A stretch of DNA of 64,000 nucleotides from assembly GCF_003967535.1 (NCBI RefSeq), contig NZ_BIFR01000001.1:4277001-4341000 (forward strand), given 5' to 3'. A model generated the notes under the pieces. That model worked only from the letters and a program-made list of their open reading frames with translations. It had not been told where the DNA came from and did no database searches. The stretch is from Tengunoibacter tsumagoiensis (GTDB taxonomy: Bacteria > Chloroflexota > Ktedonobacteria > Ktedonobacterales > Ktedonobacteraceae). Within the stretch, counting starts at the first letter, position 1. The number at the start of each line of letters is the position of its first letter. The translations under genes were made by a program, and so were the position numbers. Shown in pieces: positions 60,840 through 64,000 of this stretch.

Positions 60840-62939
60840 ATGGCGATATCTCCTATTAGCTATGACTCACGCGCTATTCTTATTCATGGCGAAAGAACTC
60901 TCCTCCTCAGCGGGGCCATTCATTATCCCCGCAGCACTCCAACTATGTGGCCAGAATTGATGAAACGCAGCAAAGAGGCTGGCTTAAATACAATTGAGAC
61001 ATATGTCTTCTGGAACCTCCATGAAGTCCAGGAAGGACAGTTCGATTTCTCGGATCGGCTGAACCTGTATCACTTCTGCGAATTGGCACAGGAACATGGC
61101 CTGCATGTTATTCTCCGTATTGGACCGTATATCTGTGCAGAGACCAACTATGGCGGCTTCCCTGCCTGGTTACGCGAGGTGCCCGAGATTCAGATGCGTA
61201 CATACAATCAGCCTTTTATGCAAGCGATGGAACGCTGGGTACGCTTTCTGGTCAATTATGTACGCCCTCTCTTTGCCGATCAAGGTGGCCCGATTATTCT
61301 TGCTCAGTTAGAAAATGAATATAATCTGATTGGGGCTCGCTATGGAGATGAAGGCAAACGCTACCTCCAATGGGTCTCTGATCTGGGCGCTGATCTGCAA
61401 CTTGGAGTACCGCTCATTATGTGTGTCGGGGCTGCTCAGGGAGCCATTGAAACCATGAACGGCTTCTATAGTCATGATCAGATTGAAGATCATTTTGCCA
61501 AACATCCTGATCAGCCGGCTATATGGACGGAGAACTGGCCTGGCTGGTATGATACCTTCAGTCATCCCCATCACGTTCGCACACCAGAAGATGTCGCCTA
61601 TGGGGTCGCTCGCTTTATCGCTGCTGGAGGCACTGGTGTCAACTACTATATGTGGCATGGAGGGACGAACTTTGGCCGCGAAAGTATGTATCTCCAGACT
61701 ACGAGCTACGACTTTACAGCTCCACTCAACGAGTTTGGCGATCATACAACCAAAAGTCGGCACCTCGGACGCCTGCATGAACTTCTTTACAGCTATAGTT
61801 CCCTACTTCTTACAGAAGAACAGCCTGCCCAATACACATTAGGAGAGCTTCAACGCGCCTATGTGTATGGAGAGAATGCAGATGCATTGGTATTCCTCTG
61901 TAATGATAACTTTGAAGAGGCACCTGTAGCATGGGCACAGACAACCTATACGCTTCCCCCACGTTCTGTGTTGATACTCTCAAAAGGCCAGCAGATCTTC
62001 CACAGCGCTGAGATCAAGGCTGAAGATCGGGTCGAACAGACATTTAACATTGAACCTCAAGCCATTTCACATATCAGCTGGTGCGCAGAGCCACGACCTC
62101 AACATTGGCCTGAAACGTTACAGCAGCCACTGGTAAGCACAACGCCCATAGAACAGCTCACCTACACGCATGATCAAACAGATTATTGCTGGTATACAAC
62201 GGACCTCTTTGTCTCTGTCGATCAGACCGGCCCTGGCACGCTCACACTGACCGGGGTTGCGGATGTGGTGCATGTTTTCGTCAACGGTGAGCTCCAGGCA
62301 ACGACACAAACACCTCTGACTGAAGATCGGGGAGCTCTGGATGGCCCTCATTTTACACAGACCTTTACCTTTACGTTGGAGCCTGGACACCATAAACTTG
62401 AGCTCCTGTGCTGCTCTCTCGGCTTAATTAAAGGAGATTGGATGATCGATGCCAATATGGTCGAGGAACGCAAAGGTCTCTGGGGCAATGCTCGCTGGAA
62501 TGGTCGGACGCTAGAAGGACCCTGGAGCATTCAGCCTGGTCTGGCTGGCGAGCAAACAGCTCTCTTTGGAGCTGGCGCAACGTTAGCCACATGGGAAGAT
62601 GCTGGCCCGAAAGCTATTGCAAGCCCACTCTACTGGTGGAAGATTGCCTTCACAAGACCTACCACAGAGGGCGCACTGGTAGTGGATCTCACAGGAATGC
62701 GCAAAGGTCTCGCCTGGCTGAATGGTCGCTGCATTGGTCGCTACTGGCTGGTTGCTGGTAATGCACCTGCCAACCTGTGGCACAAAAACATCATTCTGAC
62801 CGAAAGCTCGGAGGAGCCCAGTCAGCGCTATTATCACCTGCCAGCCGAGTGGCTCCAGGAACAGAATACACTGGTGCTCTTTGAAGAACTTGGAGGAAAT
62901 CCTGCATCTGTAACCATTAATTCAATCGAGTACAAATAG
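60840..62939 (+). CDS. Beta-galactosidase, glycoside hydrolase family 35
   Basis: 699 residues from ATG 60840 (GAGG at 12 nt); the ATG at 60786 has no ribosome site. The TIM barrel begins LLSGAIHYPRSTPTMWPELM and has YVFWNLHE and RIGPYICAETNYGGFPAWL. Acid/base Glu160 is in AQLENEYN and nucleophile Glu231 in AIWTENWPGWYD, both GH35 hallmarks. The C-terminal beta-sandwich domains (from about 430) fit the galactose-binding-like parts of the family. No signal peptide, so it is probably cytoplasmic and acts on imported beta-galactosides. The gene is monocistronic, convergent with the Vgb gene. Confidence 0.92.
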   Translation: MAISPISYDSRAILIHGERTLLLSGAIHYPRSTPTMWPELMKRSKEAGLNTIETYVFWNLHEVQEGQFDFSDRLNLYHFCELAQEHGLHVILRIGPYICAETNYGGFPAWLREVPEIQMRTYNQPFMQAMERWVRFLVNYVRPLFADQGGPIILAQLENEYNLIGARYGDEGKRYLQWVSDLGADLQLGVPLIMCVGAAQGAIETMNGFYSHDQIEDHFAKHPDQPAIWTENWPGWYDTFSHPHHVRTPEDVAYGVARFIAAGGTGVNYYMWHGGTNFGRESMYLQTTSYDFTAPLNEFGDHTTKSRHLGRLHELLYSYSSLLLTEEQPAQYTLGELQRAYVYGENADALVFLCNDNFEEAPVAWAQTTYTLPPRSVLILSKGQQIFHSAEIKAEDRVEQTFNIEPQAISHISWCAEPRPQHWPETLQQPLVSTTPIEQLTYTHDQTDYCWYTTDLFVSVDQTGPGTLTLTGVADVVHVFVNGELQATTQTPLTEDRGALDGPHFTQTFTFTLEPGHHKLELLCCSLGLIKGDWMIDANMVEERKGLWGNARWNGRTLEGPWSIQPGLAGEQTALFGAGATLATWEDAGPKAIASPLYWWKIAFTRPTTEGALVVDLTGMRKGLAWLNGRCIGRYWLVAGNAPANLWHKNIILTESSEEPSQRYYHLPAEWLQEQNTLVLFEELGGNPASVTINSIEYK

Positions 62940-62978
62940 GCTCTACAGCGACCACCACAATTTACCGTAAACGGAGAA

Positions 62979-63016
62979 TGCGCACTATTCTGAGATCTAT
63001 CTCCAAATAGTGCGCA
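62979..63016. terminator. Inverted repeat between convergent genes
   Basis: TGCGCACTATT (62979-62989) pairs with AATAGTGCGCA (63006-63016), extended outward by GAGA/TCTC. It lies after the GH35 gene and 48 nt beyond the Vgb gene stop, serving both strands. Confidence 0.7.
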
Positions 63017-63063
63017 CTCTCGTTCAATGCCGCGCTGGCATGCCAGGTACCTGATAAGGGCTT

Positions 63064-64000
63064 CTAAGGCTGAATTTTTCCAACTTTATGTGTATAGTTC
63101 TCAGTAAACCAGATGGCTCCATTCCCATCCACGGTCAGATCCTGAGGACGGCTATTAGCCGTTGGTGCTGTATACTCAGTGATACTTTCTGGTTGGGTTG
63201 GATCAAAGCTTGCAATCTGATTCGTCGCTGGCAGTACAAACCAGAAACGTCCAGATGGTGTAAGGATCAGACTTCCAGGACGGCCTTTAGACGATGGAAT
63301 CGCAGATCCGCTTATAGTTCCGGTCTGAACATCTAAACGCCCAACCTGATTAGGGCCCTGCTCAACAAACCAGACCTGGCTCCCATCAGCACTCACTGCA
63401 ATTCCCGATGGTTGGGCAGTAGTACTTGCCAGAGGATAGGTCGTAAATGTGCCATCGGAGGCAAGACGACCAATGTTCCCCAGCCGATGCTCGCTAAACC
63501 AGACATTATGATGTACATCGACAACGATCTTCTGGGCCCCACTATTCGGCGTGGGAATAGGATACTCTTGAATAACACCCGAAATGGTCACAACTCCAAT
63601 CTGATTCGCATCATGTTCAACAAACCAGACCTGACCATTTGAATCCATCGCAATGCCTTCGGGAGCGCTTCTAGCTGTTGGAATTGAAAGCTCAGTCAAG
63701 GTGGTGGTGGCAATGACAAAATGTCCAATCTGACTGGCCCCCCTCTCAGTAAACCACAGATCCCCATGCAGGCCTGCTACCAGAGAATCGGGCAGACTAC
63801 CACCAGTCGGAATGGCATATGTCTTGATAGAACCGTCATCTGGATTTACACGCCCCAACCTGTTTGAGAGAGGATCCAGGTACCATATTCCACCATCAGA
63901 ACCATACGCGATTCCAGATAAACGCCCGCTCCCCTTAGGAAGCTGATATTCATGCAAGGTGGGTGGTGGCGTCGGGCCAGGGGTTGGACTAGGAGTCGCT
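63064..64000 (-). CDS. Vgb-like propeller protein, 5' truncated by window
   Basis: The frame is open to the right edge. The upstream part reads ATPSPTPGPTPPP, a Thr/Pro linker like the one in the protein at 33999, and joins LHEYQLP, so the gene begins beyond the window. Six or so Vgb blades follow with repeated IWYLDP, LWFTERGA, VWFVEHDANQIGV and IWFTENYTHKVGKI elements. The protein is probably secreted or surface-anchored. Function unknown; lyase activity is not implied. Confidence 0.8.
   Translation of the reverse strand, partial: ATPSPTPGPTPPPTLHEYQLPKGSGRLSGIAYGSDGGIWYLDPLSNRLGRVNPDDGSIKTYAIPTGGSLPDSLVAGLHGDLWFTERGASQIGHFVIATTTLTELSIPTARSAPEGIAMDSNGQVWFVEHDANQIGVVTISGVIQEYPIPTPNSGAQKIVVDVHHNVWFSEHRLGNIGRLASDGTFTTYPLASTTAQPSGIAVSADGSQVWFVEQGPNQVGRLDVQTGTISGSAIPSSKGRPGSLILTPSGRFWFVLPATNQIASFDPTQPESITEYTAPTANSRPQDLTVDGNGAIWFTENYTHKVGKIQP

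Overview
The window looks like a chromosomal segment of a Ktedonobacteria-type member of the Chloroflexota. This is an inference from gene content: a roughly 50% GC genome with a large secreted RHS protein, Vgb-type propellers on Thr/Pro linkers, several extended SDR epimerases, and a polyprenyl-phosphate sugar operon beside a Crp regulator. No rRNA, CRISPR array, prophage or intact insertion sequence is visible. RNA genes are limited to two tRNA-Asp copies.

Layout. 0-2.4 kb: the 3' end of an unknown gene, a YtxH-type protein and an alpha/beta hydrolase. 2.4-8.4 kb: a phosphotransferase (PTS) operon on the minus strand, in the order NagE-like EIICB, glucose-type EIIA, mannose-type EIIA, HPr, EI. 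It is preceded by a MerR regulator whose own promoter has the classic 19-bp spacer filled by a perfect palindrome. 8.5-9.7 kb: a promoter, an 18-residue Cys-rich leader peptide and a second hydrolase. 9.7-27 kb: an accessory region. A 2584-residue secreted RHS protein with a HINT domain and an unrecognised C-terminal effector is followed downstream by a WapI-like candidate immunity gene, two WD40 propellers, a formylglycine-enzyme-like gene, several orphan genes and at least two gene relics. This region is visibly AT-richer than its surroundings.

27-33.5 kb: a GT39-like membrane glycosyltransferase and a 1549-residue fusion of a Dpm-like GT2, a cellulose-synthase-like GT2 and a GH26-like C-terminal domain. 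34-37 kb: a secreted Vgb propeller with two tandem LamG-like domains, then a DUF4352-like lipoprotein. 37.3-46 kb: a same-strand cluster of a DUF362/ferredoxin protein, three SDR epimerases, a radical SAM protein, a GT2 with a degenerate GGDEF-like tail and a UPF0104 membrane protein. It probably makes and exports a glycosylated lipid. 46.7-50.7 kb: a response regulator, zinc-ribbon proteins, two duplicated tRNA-Asp genes flanking an IS630 relic, and a NYN nuclease. 50.7-54.5 kb: a polyprenyl-phosphate sugar operon (UbiA, UPF0104, Dpm) and a Crp/Fnr regulator. 54.8-64 kb: an Mrp ATPase, prephenate dehydratase, a small CxxC protein, a large FtsX permease, a GH35 beta-galactosidase and the 3' part of a second Vgb propeller gene that runs off the window.

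The most unusual items are the RHS toxin locus with its downstream gene graveyard, the triple-domain GT2/GT2/GH26-like fusion, the GT2-GGDEF-like fusion, and the Cys-rich leader peptide under a consensus promoter. All functional calls rest on reading motifs by eye; no database search was possible.
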